Part shown: positions 11,815 through 20,660 of the stretch, piece after piece
Numbering within the stretch: the first letter of the stretch is position 1
Layout: each line of letters starts with the position of its first letter
NCBI GenBank assembly: GCA_903845115.1
Contig: CAIMWE010000021.1
Coordinates: forward strand, 1 to 45,379
Direction: 5' to 3'
From: an uncultured Acidobacteriota bacterium
GTDB taxonomy: Bacteria > Acidobacteriota > Thermoanaerobaculia > UBA5066
Length of the DNA: 45,379 nucleotides
The notes under the pieces: generated by a model
What the model was told of the DNA's origin: nothing
Database searches by the model: none
The model's input: the letters and a program-made list of their open reading frames with translations, nothing else
Made by a program: the position numbers and the translations under genes

Positions 11815-12573
11815 ATGGCGGCCACGCTCCTCTTCGACGACGGCAACCACCGGAACCTCCTCCTGCCGGAGCTGTCGTCGGGGCAGATGGTGCAGGCCAA
11901 CATCCACTGCGTCGTACACGGGTCGGGCGCCGTCCTCCTCGACCCCGGAGGGCACAAGGTCTACAACCAGGTGAAGGGGCGGCTGGAGGAGTTCCTGGGG
12001 GACGCCCGCCTGGAGGCGCTCTTCTTCTCGCACCAGGACCCCGACGTCGTCGCGGCGATCAACGGCTGGCTGATGACGACCGACGCGCCCGCCTACATCT
12101 CCGAGCTGTGGGTCCGGTTCGTCTCGCACTTCGGCCTCGATTCGCTGGTCGCGGAGCGGATCCGGCCGGTTCCGGACGAGGGGGCGTGGCTCGACGTCGG
12201 CGGGTGCCGCTTCGGGATCCTGCCGGCCCACTTCCTCCACTCGCCCGGGAATTTCCATCTCTACGACCCGGTGGCGAAGATCCTCTACTCGGGCGACCTC
12301 GGCGCCTCGATGGGGGCCCCGGACGCGGAGGTGACCGACTTCGACGCCCACGTCGCCCGGATGGAGAGGTTCCACACCCGGTACATGGCGTCCGGAAAGG
12401 CGCTCCGCGCCTGGCTCGCGATGGCCCAGGACCTGGACCTCGACGTCGTCGCGCCGCAGCACGGCTCGCTCTTCCGCGGCCGCCCGGCCATCACGAGGCT
12501 GTTCGACTGGCTGGGATCGCTCGAGTGCGGGGTCGACGCGATCCGGCCCTACCGCCTTCCGCCCGCACCGTGA
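11815..12573 (+). CDS. Stand-alone flavodiiron-type (ODP) metallo-beta-lactamase-fold protein
   Basis: A 252-residue metallo-beta-lactamase-fold protein of the oxygen-binding diiron (ODP)/flavodiiron group, without the flavodoxin domain that full flavodiiron proteins carry. Candidate metal ligands, in order, are HQDPDV (flavodiiron proteins have HxExDH), the His in PAHFLHSPGN, the Asp in YSGDLGAS and the His in QHGSLFRG. So Glu is replaced by Asp and the last His of the first motif by Val. ODP relatives sense or bind O2 and flavodiiron proteins reduce O2 or NO; either fits a genome encoding oxygen-sensitive PFOR. It begins 20 bases after the kinase and may be cotranscribed. Real O2 or NO chemistry is not shown by the sequence. 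Confidence 0.85.
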   Translation: MAATLLFDDGNHRNLLLPELSSGQMVQANIHCVVHGSGAVLLDPGGHKVYNQVKGRLEEFLGDARLEALFFSHQDPDVVAAINGWLMTTDAPAYISELWVRFVSHFGLDSLVAERIRPVPDEGAWLDVGGCRFGILPAHFLHSPGNFHLYDPVAKILYSGDLGASMGAPDAEVTDFDAHVARMERFHTRYMASGKALRAWLAMAQDLDLDVVAPQHGSLFRGRPAITRLFDWLGSLECGVDAIRPYRLPPAP

Positions 12574-12649
12574 TCCCGGCCGGGCCCTCGCGCAAGGAAA
12601 CCGCAGAGGGCGCCGGTTCGTACGGAGAACGCCATAACATCGAGGCCCC

Positions 12650-13861
12650 ATGGACACGACGAGCAGGAACGCCGACCTCTCCGCCCTCCGCATCCCCCGC
12701 GACGACGGCCCGAAGCGCCGCGGGAGCTGGGTCGTCCCGGCGATCGGGACCCTCCTCGTCTGCCTGGCCGCCGGGGGCCTGCTCTGGGCGCGGTCGAGCG
12801 GGAACCTCTCGCTCGGCGCGCCGGAGGTCTCGACCACGCGGGTCTCCCTCGTCACTCCGACCCAGGCCTCCACGGTGCTGACGGCCTCCGGCTACATCGT
12901 CGCCCGCTCCAAGGCGGAGATCTCGCCGAAGTCGGTCGGGCGCGTCGCGTGGATGGACCTGGAGGAGGGCCAGAAGGTGCGCAAGGGGGAGCTGGTGGCC
13001 CGCCTCGAGTCGCAGGAGCTGGACGCCCAGCGCAAGCAGTTCGTCGCCTCCCGGGAGCAGGCGGCCGCCCAGCTCCAGAACGCCCGGATCGAGCGCGAAC
13101 GGGCGGCTTCGATGCTGAAGCAGCAGGTGGGCTCGCAGCAGGCGTACGACGCGGCCGACGCCCAGGAGCGCCAGCTGGAGGCGAACGTCCGGTCGCTGGA
13201 GGCGCAGGTCCGGTACGTGGACGAGCTGATCCGGAACGCCGAGATCCACGCGCCGATCGACGGGGTGGTCACGGTGAAGAAGGCGTTCGTCGGCGAGACC
13301 GTGGCGCCGCAGGGCTTCGGGGGCGCCGGGTCGGCCGGGGCGACCTTCGCAGTCATCGTCGACCTGAAGTCGCTCGAGATGGAGGCCGACATCAACGAGC
13401 AGAACCTCGGCAAGCTCCGGATCGGCCAGCCGGCCGAGGTGGCGCTGGACGCCTACCCCGACAAGCCCTACAAGGCGCGGCTCCGGCAGATCGTCCCGAC
13501 GGCCGACCGGCAGAAGGGCTCGGTCAAGGTGAAGGTCGAGATCGAGGCGAAGGACGAGAAGGTCCTTCCCGAGATGTCGTGCCGCGCCGTCTTCCTCTCG
13601 TCCGAGGCGAAGGTGGACGAGAAGGCGAGGGCGAAGGTGATGGTCCCCGCCTCCTCGGTCGTGGAGGTGGGCGGGAAGAAGGGGATCCTCCGGGTCGACG
13701 ACGGGAAGGCCGTCTTCGTCCAGCTCGTCCTCGGCGAGGCCGTGGGGGGACAGCTCCAGGTCCTCTCGGGCGCCGCCGGCGGCGAGGAGATCGTCGCCGA
13801 CGCCGCGACCGGTGGAAGGCGATGGAGCGCCGAGCAGATGGTCCGGCAGAAGAAGGAATAG
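12650..13861 (+). CDS. Efflux/ABC membrane-fusion (periplasmic adaptor) subunit, MacA/HlyD type
   Basis: A 403-residue periplasmic adaptor. One TM helix (about 25-45) anchors the N-terminus. A lipoyl-like half (SGYIVARSKAEISPKSVGRV, about 82-101) leads into an alpha-helical hairpin (about 115-190, rich in Gln/Glu/Arg heptads) and returns with the matching lipoyl half ending APIDGVVTVKKAFVGETV. A beta-barrel domain (ADINEQNLGKLRIGQPAEVAL) and a membrane-proximal domain follow. Length and order match MacA/HlyD proteins, which join an inner-membrane transporter to an outer-membrane channel. Next in line are an ATPase and two permeases, so this is the adaptor of a tripartite ABC exporter. No TolC-like gene is in the window. 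A 76-base spacer precedes it. Confidence 0.92.
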   Translation: MDTTSRNADLSALRIPRDDGPKRRGSWVVPAIGTLLVCLAAGGLLWARSSGNLSLGAPEVSTTRVSLVTPTQASTVLTASGYIVARSKAEISPKSVGRVAWMDLEEGQKVRKGELVARLESQELDAQRKQFVASREQAAAQLQNARIERERAASMLKQQVGSQQAYDAADAQERQLEANVRSLEAQVRYVDELIRNAEIHAPIDGVVTVKKAFVGETVAPQGFGGAGSAGATFAVIVDLKSLEMEADINEQNLGKLRIGQPAEVALDAYPDKPYKARLRQIVPTADRQKGSVKVKVEIEAKDEKVLPEMSCRAVFLSSEAKVDEKARAKVMVPASSVVEVGGKKGILRVDDGKAVFVQLVLGEAVGGQLQVLSGAAGGEEIVADAATGGRRWSAEQMVRQKKE

Positions 13862-13871
13862 GAGAGACCGC

Positions 13872-14603
13872 GTGGAGAGCACCGAACCGTCCCCGCAGCC
13901 CCGGCCACCCCTCATCCAGGTCCAGTCGGTCGTCAAGAAGTACACCCGGGACACCCAGGTCCTCACCGTCCTCGACGGCCTCTCGCTGACCGTCGACGCC
14001 GGGGACTTCGTCGCCCTGATGGGCCCGTCCGGCTCCGGGAAGACCACCCTGCTCAACCTGATCGCCGGAATCGACCGGCCCACCTCGGGCCGGGTCCTCG
14101 TCGGGGCCGACGAGGTCTCGGCGATGAGCGAGTCTGCCCTCGCGAAGTGGCGGAGCCGCCACGTCGGCTTCATCTTCCAGCTCTACAACCTGGTCCCCGT
14201 GCTGACCGCCTACGAGAACGTCGAGCTGCCGCTCCTCCTGACGCCGCTCTCCAGGGCGCAGCGCCGGAAGCAGGTCGAGCTGGCTCTCTCGATCGTAGGG
14301 CTCTCCGACCGGATGGACCACACGCCGCGCCAGCTCTCCGGCGGGCAGGAGCAGCGGGTGGCCATCGCGCGGGCCATCGGCACCGACCCGACGCTCCTCG
14401 TGGCCGACGAGCCAACCGGCGACCTGGACGCCCGGAGCGGGGAGGAGATCCTCGTCCTCCTCGAGCGGCTCAACGACGAGTTCCACAAGACGATCGTGAT
14501 GGTGACCCACGACCCGAAGGCGGCCGCGAAGGCCCACCGGCTGGTCCACCTGGACAAGGGAGTCCTCGAGGAGGACGTCCGCGCGGCGGGGAGCGGCGGG
14601 TGA
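13872..14603 (+). CDS. ABC transporter ATPase of the MacB/LolD type
   Basis: A 243-residue ATP-binding subunit that powers the adjacent permeases. Visible motifs: Walker A GPSGSGKTTLLNLIAG (near 50-65), Q-loop in FIFQLYNLVPVLTAYENV, signature LSGGQEQRVAIARAI, Walker B LLVADEPTGDLD, and the switch His in VMVTHDPKAAAKAHR. These are the hallmarks of the LolD/MacB/FtsE subfamily (type VII mechanotransmission transporters). Start is GTG 13872, ten bases after the adaptor stop and preceded by GGAGAG; longer in-frame starts would lie inside the adaptor. Its stop overlaps the GTG of the next gene by four bases, implying coupled translation with the first permease. Confidence 0.93.
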   Translation: MESTEPSPQPRPPLIQVQSVVKKYTRDTQVLTVLDGLSLTVDAGDFVALMGPSGSGKTTLLNLIAGIDRPTSGRVLVGADEVSAMSESALAKWRSRHVGFIFQLYNLVPVLTAYENVELPLLLTPLSRAQRRKQVELALSIVGLSDRMDHTPRQLSGGQEQRVAIARAIGTDPTLLVADEPTGDLDARSGEEILVLLERLNDEFHKTIVMVTHDPKAAAKAHRLVHLDKGVLEEDVRAAGSGG

Positions 14604-15760
14604 TCCGCTTCCTCCCCCTCGTCCTGAAGAACGTCTTCCGGAAGAAGACCCGGTCGGTCCTGACGATCGCGTCGATCCTCCTCCCGCTCTTCGTCATCTG
14701 CATCCTGGGCACGCTCCTCGCCGCGCTGGACGCCGACCCGTCGGGGGGCAAGGGGATGTTCCGGCTGACGGTCCGGCACCGGATCTCCATCACGAACTTC
14801 CTCCCCGAGGCCTACCTCCCGAAGATCCGGCAGCTGCCGGGCGTCAAGGAAGTCACGGTGATGAACTGGTTCGGCGGGAAATACGTGGACAACTCGGCGA
14901 AGAACTTCTTCGCGCGGTTCGCCATCGACCCCGAGCCGTTCCTCCGGGTCTTCGACGAGGCGACCGTCGTCGAGGGGTCGACCGCCGAGTGGATGAACGA
15001 CCGGAGCGGCCTGATGGTCGGGCAGGTCCTGATGGGCAAGTACGGCTGGCGGCTGGGCCAGCAGATCACGCTGAAGGGGGACATCTTCCCGGGCATCTAC
15101 ACCTTCACGATCCGGGCGGTCTTCAAGGGGGCGGACGAGAGCGGCGTCTACTTCGACCGGCGGGTCCTCGAGGAGGCGGTGCCCCGCTTCAAGGGGCTGG
15201 TCGGCCTCTTCTGGATCAAGTGCGATTCGGTCCAGACGGTGGAGAGGCTCCCGAAGGAGATCGACGCCATGTTCGAGAACTCGCCGTACCCGACCAAGAC
15301 CGAGACGGAGAAGGAGTTCCAGAACAGCTGGGTCTCCATGCTCGGGAACGTCCGCCTGCTGATCACGTCGATCACGACGATCATCGTCCTCGTCATCCTC
15401 CTGATCGCGGCGAACACGATGGCGATGTCGGCGCGGGAGAGGGTCACGGAGATCGCCGTCCTCCGGACGCTCGGGTTCCAGCGGGGGACGATCCTGGGCC
15501 TCGTCCTGGGAGAGAGCGTCCTGCTCTCCCTCTTCGGCGGCTTCCTCGGCGTCGCGCTCTTCGTCCTCTCGTTCCCCGGCTTCAAGCAGGGGATGCTCAG
15601 CTCGCCCATGGGGGGCTTCGCCGCCGGGATGAGGCTCTTCCCGGGGATCCTGGCGCTCGGCTTCGGCATCACCCTCCTCGTCGGCCTCCTGTCCGGCCTC
15701 GTCCCCGCGATCCGGTCCGCGCAGCGGCCGATCGCGGACGGCCTCCGCCAGGTCGGATGA
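14600..15760 (+). CDS. ABC transporter permease, FtsX/MacB-type, first of two
   Basis: A 386-residue permease with the four-helix FtsX/MacB layout: TM1 right after a basic start (KNVFRKKTRSVLTIASI), a periplasmic domain of about 230 residues, then three C-terminal TM helices. The conserved FtsX loop is seen as MSARERVTEIAVLRTLGFQRG between TM2 and TM3, and the last helix ends in LVPAIRSAQRPIADGLRQV. It has no fused nucleotide-binding domain, unlike MacB, and uses the ATPase encoded just upstream (GTGA overlap). It probably pairs with the second permease as a heterodimer. The exported substrate is unknown; in relatives it may be an antimicrobial, a lipoprotein or a siderophore-type compound. 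Confidence 0.92.
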   Translation: MIRFLPLVLKNVFRKKTRSVLTIASILLPLFVICILGTLLAALDADPSGGKGMFRLTVRHRISITNFLPEAYLPKIRQLPGVKEVTVMNWFGGKYVDNSAKNFFARFAIDPEPFLRVFDEATVVEGSTAEWMNDRSGLMVGQVLMGKYGWRLGQQITLKGDIFPGIYTFTIRAVFKGADESGVYFDRRVLEEAVPRFKGLVGLFWIKCDSVQTVERLPKEIDAMFENSPYPTKTETEKEFQNSWVSMLGNVRLLITSITTIIVLVILLIAANTMAMSARERVTEIAVLRTLGFQRGTILGLVLGESVLLSLFGGFLGVALFVLSFPGFKQGMLSSPMGGFAAGMRLFPGILALGFGITLLVGLLSGLVPAIRSAQRPIADGLRQVG

Positions 15761-15783
15761 AGCGGGGAAGGAGGAGAGAGACC

Positions 15784-16962
15784 ATGCTGGGCATCCCGCT
15801 GAAGTACAACGTCCGGAACCTCTTCGTGAGGAGGGTGACGACGGGCCTCACGGTCCTCGGGATCGGCCTGGTCGTCGCCGTCTTCCTCTGCGTCATGGCC
15901 CTCGGCGAGGGGATCTCGAAGGTCTTCACCACCTCCGGCTCCGACCGGAACGTCCTCGTCCTCCGGCAGAACTCCCAGTCGGAGCTCCAGTCGGGGCTGG
16001 GCCTGGAGCAGGTGCCGCTCGTCCTGACGCTCCCGGGGATCGAGAAGGACTCGGACGGCAAGCCGCTCGCGTCCGCCGAGCTGAACATCGTCCTGAACCT
16101 CGACAAGGTGGACGGCGGCAGCTCGAACGTCACCCTGCGCGGGGTCCAGGAAAAAGCGATGAGGCTCCGCCCCGGCATGAAGCTGACCGAAGGGAGGATG
16201 TTCCAGCCGGGGATGTCGGAGGCGATCGTCTCGGAGAGCGTCGCCAGGCGCTTCAGGAACTGCGCCCCCGGGCAGACGCTCCGCTTCGGCTCGTACCGGT
16301 GGGCGGTCGTCGGCCACTTCGACGCCGGCGGCACCGCCCCGGACAGCGAGATCTGGACGGACGTGGAGGGGATGCGGAACGCCTTCAAGCGCGGCGGCTA
16401 CTCGTCGGTCCTCGCCCGCACGACCGACCGCGCCGGGCGCGACCGGTTCGTCGCCGGCCTCGCGGGCGACGCACGGCTCGCGCTCGAGGGGAAGGTCGAG
16501 AAGGACTACTACGGCGCCCAGACGTCGGCCGCCGCGCCGATCCGCTTCTTCGGGATCTTCGTCGGCGTCATCATGGCGATCGGGGCGTGCTTCGGCGCGA
16601 TGAACACCATGTACGCGGCGGTCTCGGCCCGGACGCGCGAGATCGCGACCCTCAGGGCGCTCGGGTTCTCGCGCCTCCAGGTCCTCGCCTCGTTCGTCTT
16701 CGAGTCGGTCGTCCTGGCCCTCCTCGGCGGGATCGTCGGGTGCCTCCTCGGCCTCGTCGCCGTGAAGACCGCGCTCTCGGGCGTCACCGGCACGACGAAT
16801 TTCGCCACCTTCGCCGAGGTGGTCTTCGCGTTCCAGCTGACCCCCGCGCTCCTCGCCACCGGGATCGTCTTCTCGGTCTTCATGGGGTTCTTCGGGGGCC
16901 TCCTGCCGGCGAGCCGCGCTGCGTTCATGAAGATCACGGACGCCCTGAGACAGGTCGGATGA
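15784..16962 (+). CDS. ABC transporter permease, FtsX/MacB-type, second of two
   Basis: A 392-residue paralogue of the preceding permease with the same plan: TM1 near 22-42 (TGLTVLGIGLVVAVFLCVMA), a large periplasmic domain, and three C-terminal helices around SARTREIATLRALGFSRLQ; it also ends GRLLPASRAAF-like and ALRQVG. Start ATG 15784 has a strong GGAGGAGAG nearby; an in-frame ATG at 15757 would overlap the first permease stop by four bases (ATGA) and add nine basic residues, so it is a real alternative. The two permeases differ in sequence but share the C-terminal ALRQVG-type ending, consistent with an old duplication and a heterodimeric channel. Confidence 0.9.
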   Translation: MLGIPLKYNVRNLFVRRVTTGLTVLGIGLVVAVFLCVMALGEGISKVFTTSGSDRNVLVLRQNSQSELQSGLGLEQVPLVLTLPGIEKDSDGKPLASAELNIVLNLDKVDGGSSNVTLRGVQEKAMRLRPGMKLTEGRMFQPGMSEAIVSESVARRFRNCAPGQTLRFGSYRWAVVGHFDAGGTAPDSEIWTDVEGMRNAFKRGGYSSVLARTTDRAGRDRFVAGLAGDARLALEGKVEKDYYGAQTSAAAPIRFFGIFVGVIMAIGACFGAMNTMYAAVSARTREIATLRALGFSRLQVLASFVFESVVLALLGGIVGCLLGLVAVKTALSGVTGTTNFATFAEVVFAFQLTPALLATGIVFSVFMGFFGGLLPASRAAFMKITDALRQVG

Positions 16963-16987
16963 CCCCGGACCGGGAGCCGTCCGCGGG

Positions 16988-18844
16988 ATGATCCTCTCCG
17001 CGGCGCTCCTCGTCCTGGCCGCCGCCCTCCTCCAGGCGCTCTTCGCGGCGCTTCTCCTGGCTCTCCTCTCGGTCGCCGGCTACGGGCTCGTCCCGAAGCG
17101 GCTCCTCCCCGCCCGCGCCGGGCTTCGCCTGGCGGTCTCCCTGTCGGCCGGGACCGCGCTCTTCGGCATGGCGGGCACGGTCGCCGGCTCGCTGCTCGGG
17201 ACGAGGTGGGTTCCGGCGGCCTTCGCCCTGCTGGTCGCCGCCTCGCTCCCCGGCGCCCGCGGGTGGCCCCGCGACCTCCTCCGGGCGTTCCGGCGCGGGA
17301 GGGCGCTCGTTCTCTGCTCCCCCTTCTCCTCGTGCCTGCTCGCCCTCCCGCTTTCCCTCGCGCTGGCCGCGCTGGCCCTTCCGCTCTCCGATTCGGACGG
17401 GCTCCGCTACCACGTGGCCTTTCCGAAGCTGTGGCTCCTCGGCGGCAAGATCTCCTTCTACCCCTGGGACATCACGGGCGGGTTTCCCCAGCAGGCGGAG
17501 ACGCTCTACCTGCTGGCGCTCCCGCTGGCCGGAGGGGAGTCGGCGAAGTTCCTCCACTTCGGGTTCTTCGTGGCCCTCCTGGCCCTTGTCGGATCGGCCG
17601 TCCATCGAGGGCGCGGGAGGAGAGGCGCCGCCCTCCTCGCCCCGTTCCTGCTCGCCGCCGCCCCGGTCGCCCTCGTGCCGGCCGCTTCGGCGTTCGTCGA
17701 CCACGTGGCCCTCTTCCACCTGGCCGTCGGGGCCGTCCTCCTCGGCTCGAGAGGCGCACCCGCCCTCGTGGGGCTCGCCGCGGGCGCCGCCTTCGCGGTG
17801 AAGCTGACGGCCGGGCCCGGCGCCGCGGGTCTCGTCCTGGCGACCGCCGCCGCGGCCCGGACCGGCTCCCGCCTCCGGACCCTGGGCCTGGCGCTGCTCA
17901 TCTCCGCGATCCCGTTCGCGCCCTATGCCGTCCGGAACCTCGTCCACACCGGGGACCCTCTCTATCCGGCGGGAACCTACTTCGCCGGGCGCCCGCTCCC
18001 CGGCGTGGCGCGAGACCGGGCGAGCACCATGACCGAGTTCAACGCCGGCCAGGGCGGCGTCCTCGGGATCCTGTGGTCCAGCCGGCCCGGCGAGACGAGA
18101 AGCGACGAGGTCGCGGGCTGGCACCTCCTCGCCGCCCTCGCCGTGCTCCCCCTGGCCCTCCGTCGGCCCCTGAGGCCACTCCTCGCCATCGCCCTCCCCT
18201 TCGTCCTGCTGGCCCTTCTCGTCCATCCGCCGACCCGGTTCTTCCTCCCGCTGCTGGCGGCGCTCGCCTTCCTGGAGGCGGTGGTCCTCTGCCGGCTGCT
18301 CCCACGGCTCGCCCCCGCCGCCGCCGCGGTCGCCGCGATTCCCGCGTTCCTGACGGCGGTCTCGTCCGTCGGATCGCTCCATCCGCTCCCCTACCTGCTC
18401 GGGGAGACGGACCGGGAACGCTTCCTGACGGAGCGGGTGCCGGGCTACCGCGCGGCGGTGGCCGTCAATTCCCTGGGAAAGGGGCCGGTCATGGCGCTCG
18501 ATTTCCCCGCTCTTTTCTACCTCGACCGCCCGTTCATCGCCGAGGGGATCATTCACGACCCGCCGCTGAAGGGGTGGATCGACGAGGCGCGGTCCGCCGA
18601 CGACGTGCTCCGACGCCTCCGCGCGCTCGGCGTCGAGCACATCCTGGTCACCCCAGGGTACGGAGGCGGGACGGCGGCTTCCCTCCTCCCGCTCGCGTCG
18701 GACGCCGCCCGGGGCCGGATCGTCCTGGACCTCCGGAAGAGCCTTCGCCTCGTGGGGAGGGTGGACCAGGTCGACATCTACGAGGTGCCGCGGAGCAGCG
18801 GGGGAGGGAAACCACCCGATCCCGACCTATCATCGCCGCGATGA
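16988..18844 (+). CDS. Polytopic membrane protein, probable GT-C-fold glycosyltransferase
   Basis: A 618-residue integral membrane protein with roughly ten to twelve hydrophobic helices and a soluble C-terminal domain (about 460-610). After the third or fourth helix comes an outer loop, SDSDGLRYHVAFPKLWLL, with acidic residues where lipid-linked-sugar glycosyltransferases of the PMT/ArnT class keep their catalytic Asp. The overall look matches acidobacterial proteins of the dolichyl-phosphate-mannose mannosyltransferase-like group, which take sugar from a polyprenyl-phosphate donor on the outer face. The C-terminal domain (GVEHILVTPGYGGG, DQVDIYEVP) resembles the small alpha/beta domain often following such cores. 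Start ATG 16988 is 25 bases after the permease. No donor or acceptor can be named. Confidence 0.75.
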   Translation: MILSAALLVLAAALLQALFAALLLALLSVAGYGLVPKRLLPARAGLRLAVSLSAGTALFGMAGTVAGSLLGTRWVPAAFALLVAASLPGARGWPRDLLRAFRRGRALVLCSPFSSCLLALPLSLALAALALPLSDSDGLRYHVAFPKLWLLGGKISFYPWDITGGFPQQAETLYLLALPLAGGESAKFLHFGFFVALLALVGSAVHRGRGRRGAALLAPFLLAAAPVALVPAASAFVDHVALFHLAVGAVLLGSRGAPALVGLAAGAAFAVKLTAGPGAAGLVLATAAAARTGSRLRTLGLALLISAIPFAPYAVRNLVHTGDPLYPAGTYFAGRPLPGVARDRASTMTEFNAGQGGVLGILWSSRPGETRSDEVAGWHLLAALAVLPLALRRPLRPLLAIALPFVLLALLVHPPTRFFLPLLAALAFLEAVVLCRLLPRLAPAAAAVAAIPAFLTAVSSVGSLHPLPYLLGETDRERFLTERVPGYRAAVAVNSLGKGPVMALDFPALFYLDRPFIAEGIIHDPPLKGWIDEARSADDVLRRLRALGVEHILVTPGYGGGTAASLLPLASDAARGRIVLDLRKSLRLVGRVDQVDIYEVPRSSGGGKPPDPDLSSPR

Positions 18845-18851
18845 ATCGCTG

Positions 18852-20630
18852 ATGCGGGACCTCCGCGTCTTCCTCGATCGGCTCCGGGCCGAGGGCGACC
18901 TCGTCGAGATCGACGCGCCGGCGGACCCGCGCCTGGAGATCCCGGAGATCCACCGCCGGGTGATCGAGGAGGGCGGCCCTGCCCTCCTGTTTCGGCGGCC
19001 GGCCGGAACGTCTTCTCCGGACCGTTTCTCCTTCCCGGTCGTCACGAATCTCTTCGGGACCGCCAAGCGAATCGACCTCGCGTTCGGGCGCCGGCCGCTC
19101 GACTTCGTCCGGACGGCCGCCCGCGCCGCGACGGAGCTCCTCCCTCCGTCGCCGGCGAAGCTCTGGGCCCACCGGTCTCTCTTCGGCCAGGCGCTCCGGA
19201 TCGGGACGGCGCGCGCCCGGCACGCGCCCGTGCACGAGATCGTCGACGACGCCTTCGACCTGACCCGCCTCCCCGCCCTCACGCAGTGGCCCGAAGACGG
19301 CGGTCCCTTCCTGACCCTGCCTCTCGTCTACACGGAGCACCCGGATCGGGCGGAGCACAACCTCGGGATGTACCGGATCCAGATTCACGGGCCGCGCGAG
19401 ACCGGCATCCACTGGCAGATCGGCAAGGGCGGGGGCTTCCACTACGACGCGGCCGAGCGGCGCGGCCAGGCCCTTCCGGTGACGATCTTCCTGGGCGGGC
19501 CGCCGGCGCTGATCCTCGGCGCCATCGCCCCGCTCCCCGAGGGGGTGCCCGAGCTCCTCCTGACCTCGCTCCTCCTCGGCGAGAAGCTGCCGATGGCCGG
19601 GGCCGACGGCTCCCCGCACCGCCTGGTGGCGGGCGCGGAGTTCGCGTTCACGGGGAGCGTCCCGCCGGCGGTGCGGCGTCCGGAGGGACCGTTCGGGGAT
19701 CACTACGGCTATTACTCCCTCGCGCACGACTACCCCGTCTTCCGGCTCGGCCGGGTCTGCCACCGGCGCGACGCGATCTTTCCCGCGACCGTCGTGGGGA
19801 AGCCGCGGCAGGAGGACTTCTTCATCGGCGACTATCTCCAGGAGCTGCTGTCGCCGCTCTTCCCGCTGGTCATGCCGTCGGTCGTCAGCCTCTGGAGCTA
19901 CGGCGACACCGGCTTTCACTCGCTCGCCGGGGCGGTCGTGAAGGACCGCTACGGCCGCGAGGCGATGGCCTCGGCGTTCCGGATCCTGGGCGAGGGGCAG
20001 CTCTCCCTGACGAAGTTCCTGCTCCTGACCGACACGCCGCGGGACCTGCGCGATTTCCGGGGCCTCCTCGAGCACGTCCTGGCGCGGTGCCGCTTCGAGA
20101 CCGACCTCTTCGTCTTCGGGAACCTGGCGATGGACACCCTGGACTACACCGGGCCGAAGGTGAACGAGGGGTCGAAGGGAGTGCTCCTGGGACTGGGCGA
20201 AGCGGTCCGCGACCTCCCCAGGGCGTTTTCCGGCGCGCTTCCTGCCGGAGCGCGAAACGCCACGGCGTTCTGCGGCGGGGCGCTCGTCGTCGACGGGCCG
20301 GCGTGGAAGGACGACCGGGACTTCCCCTCCCGCCTCGCGGCCGACCCCGCCGTCTCCCGTTGGCCGCTGGTCGCCCTGGTCGACGACGCGGCCGCCGCGG
20401 CCAGGAGCGATCGCTCGTTCCTCTGGCACGTCTTCACCCGGTTCGAGCCGGCCGCCGACCTGGCAGGCGCATCCCGGCGGATCGTCCGGAACCACGTGGC
20501 CTTCACGGCTCCGATCGTGATCGACGCCCGGACGAAGCCGTGGATGCCCGGCGTCGTCGAGGCCGACCCGGAGACGGTCCGGCTCGTCGACCGGCGCTGG
20601 AGGGAGTACTTCCCGAAAAAACGCGGGTGA
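18852..20630 (+). CDS. UbiD-family (prenyl-FMN) decarboxylase
   Basis: A 592-residue UbiD-type decarboxylase, which removes or adds CO2 on aromatic or unsaturated acids using prenylated FMN. The N-terminal domain is typical (RDLRVFLDRLRAEGDLVEID; EIHRRVIEEGGPALLF). The prFMN and metal pocket is seen as NLGMYRIQIHGPRETGIHW and GKGGGFHYD, and the catalytic Glu region as RPEGPFGDHYGYYS, nearly the same as EGPFGDHTGYY of E. coli UbiD. The C-terminal dimerisation part is present (GDTGFHSLAGAVVKDRYGRE). It is longer than most UbiD proteins (490-500), the extra length being in the C-terminal third. It starts seven bases after the membrane protein. No ubiX flavin prenyltransferase or ubiA is adjacent, so quinone synthesis is a guess. 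Confidence 0.93.
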   Translation: MRDLRVFLDRLRAEGDLVEIDAPADPRLEIPEIHRRVIEEGGPALLFRRPAGTSSPDRFSFPVVTNLFGTAKRIDLAFGRRPLDFVRTAARAATELLPPSPAKLWAHRSLFGQALRIGTARARHAPVHEIVDDAFDLTRLPALTQWPEDGGPFLTLPLVYTEHPDRAEHNLGMYRIQIHGPRETGIHWQIGKGGGFHYDAAERRGQALPVTIFLGGPPALILGAIAPLPEGVPELLLTSLLLGEKLPMAGADGSPHRLVAGAEFAFTGSVPPAVRRPEGPFGDHYGYYSLAHDYPVFRLGRVCHRRDAIFPATVVGKPRQEDFFIGDYLQELLSPLFPLVMPSVVSLWSYGDTGFHSLAGAVVKDRYGREAMASAFRILGEGQLSLTKFLLLTDTPRDLRDFRGLLEHVLARCRFETDLFVFGNLAMDTLDYTGPKVNEGSKGVLLGLGEAVRDLPRAFSGALPAGARNATAFCGGALVVDGPAWKDDRDFPSRLAADPAVSRWPLVALVDDAAAAARSDRSFLWHVFTRFEPAADLAGASRRIVRNHVAFTAPIVIDARTKPWMPGVVEADPETVRLVDRRWREYFPKKRG

Positions 20631-20660
20631 GCCCGACGGAGGCCGGCCCGGGGAGACCGG

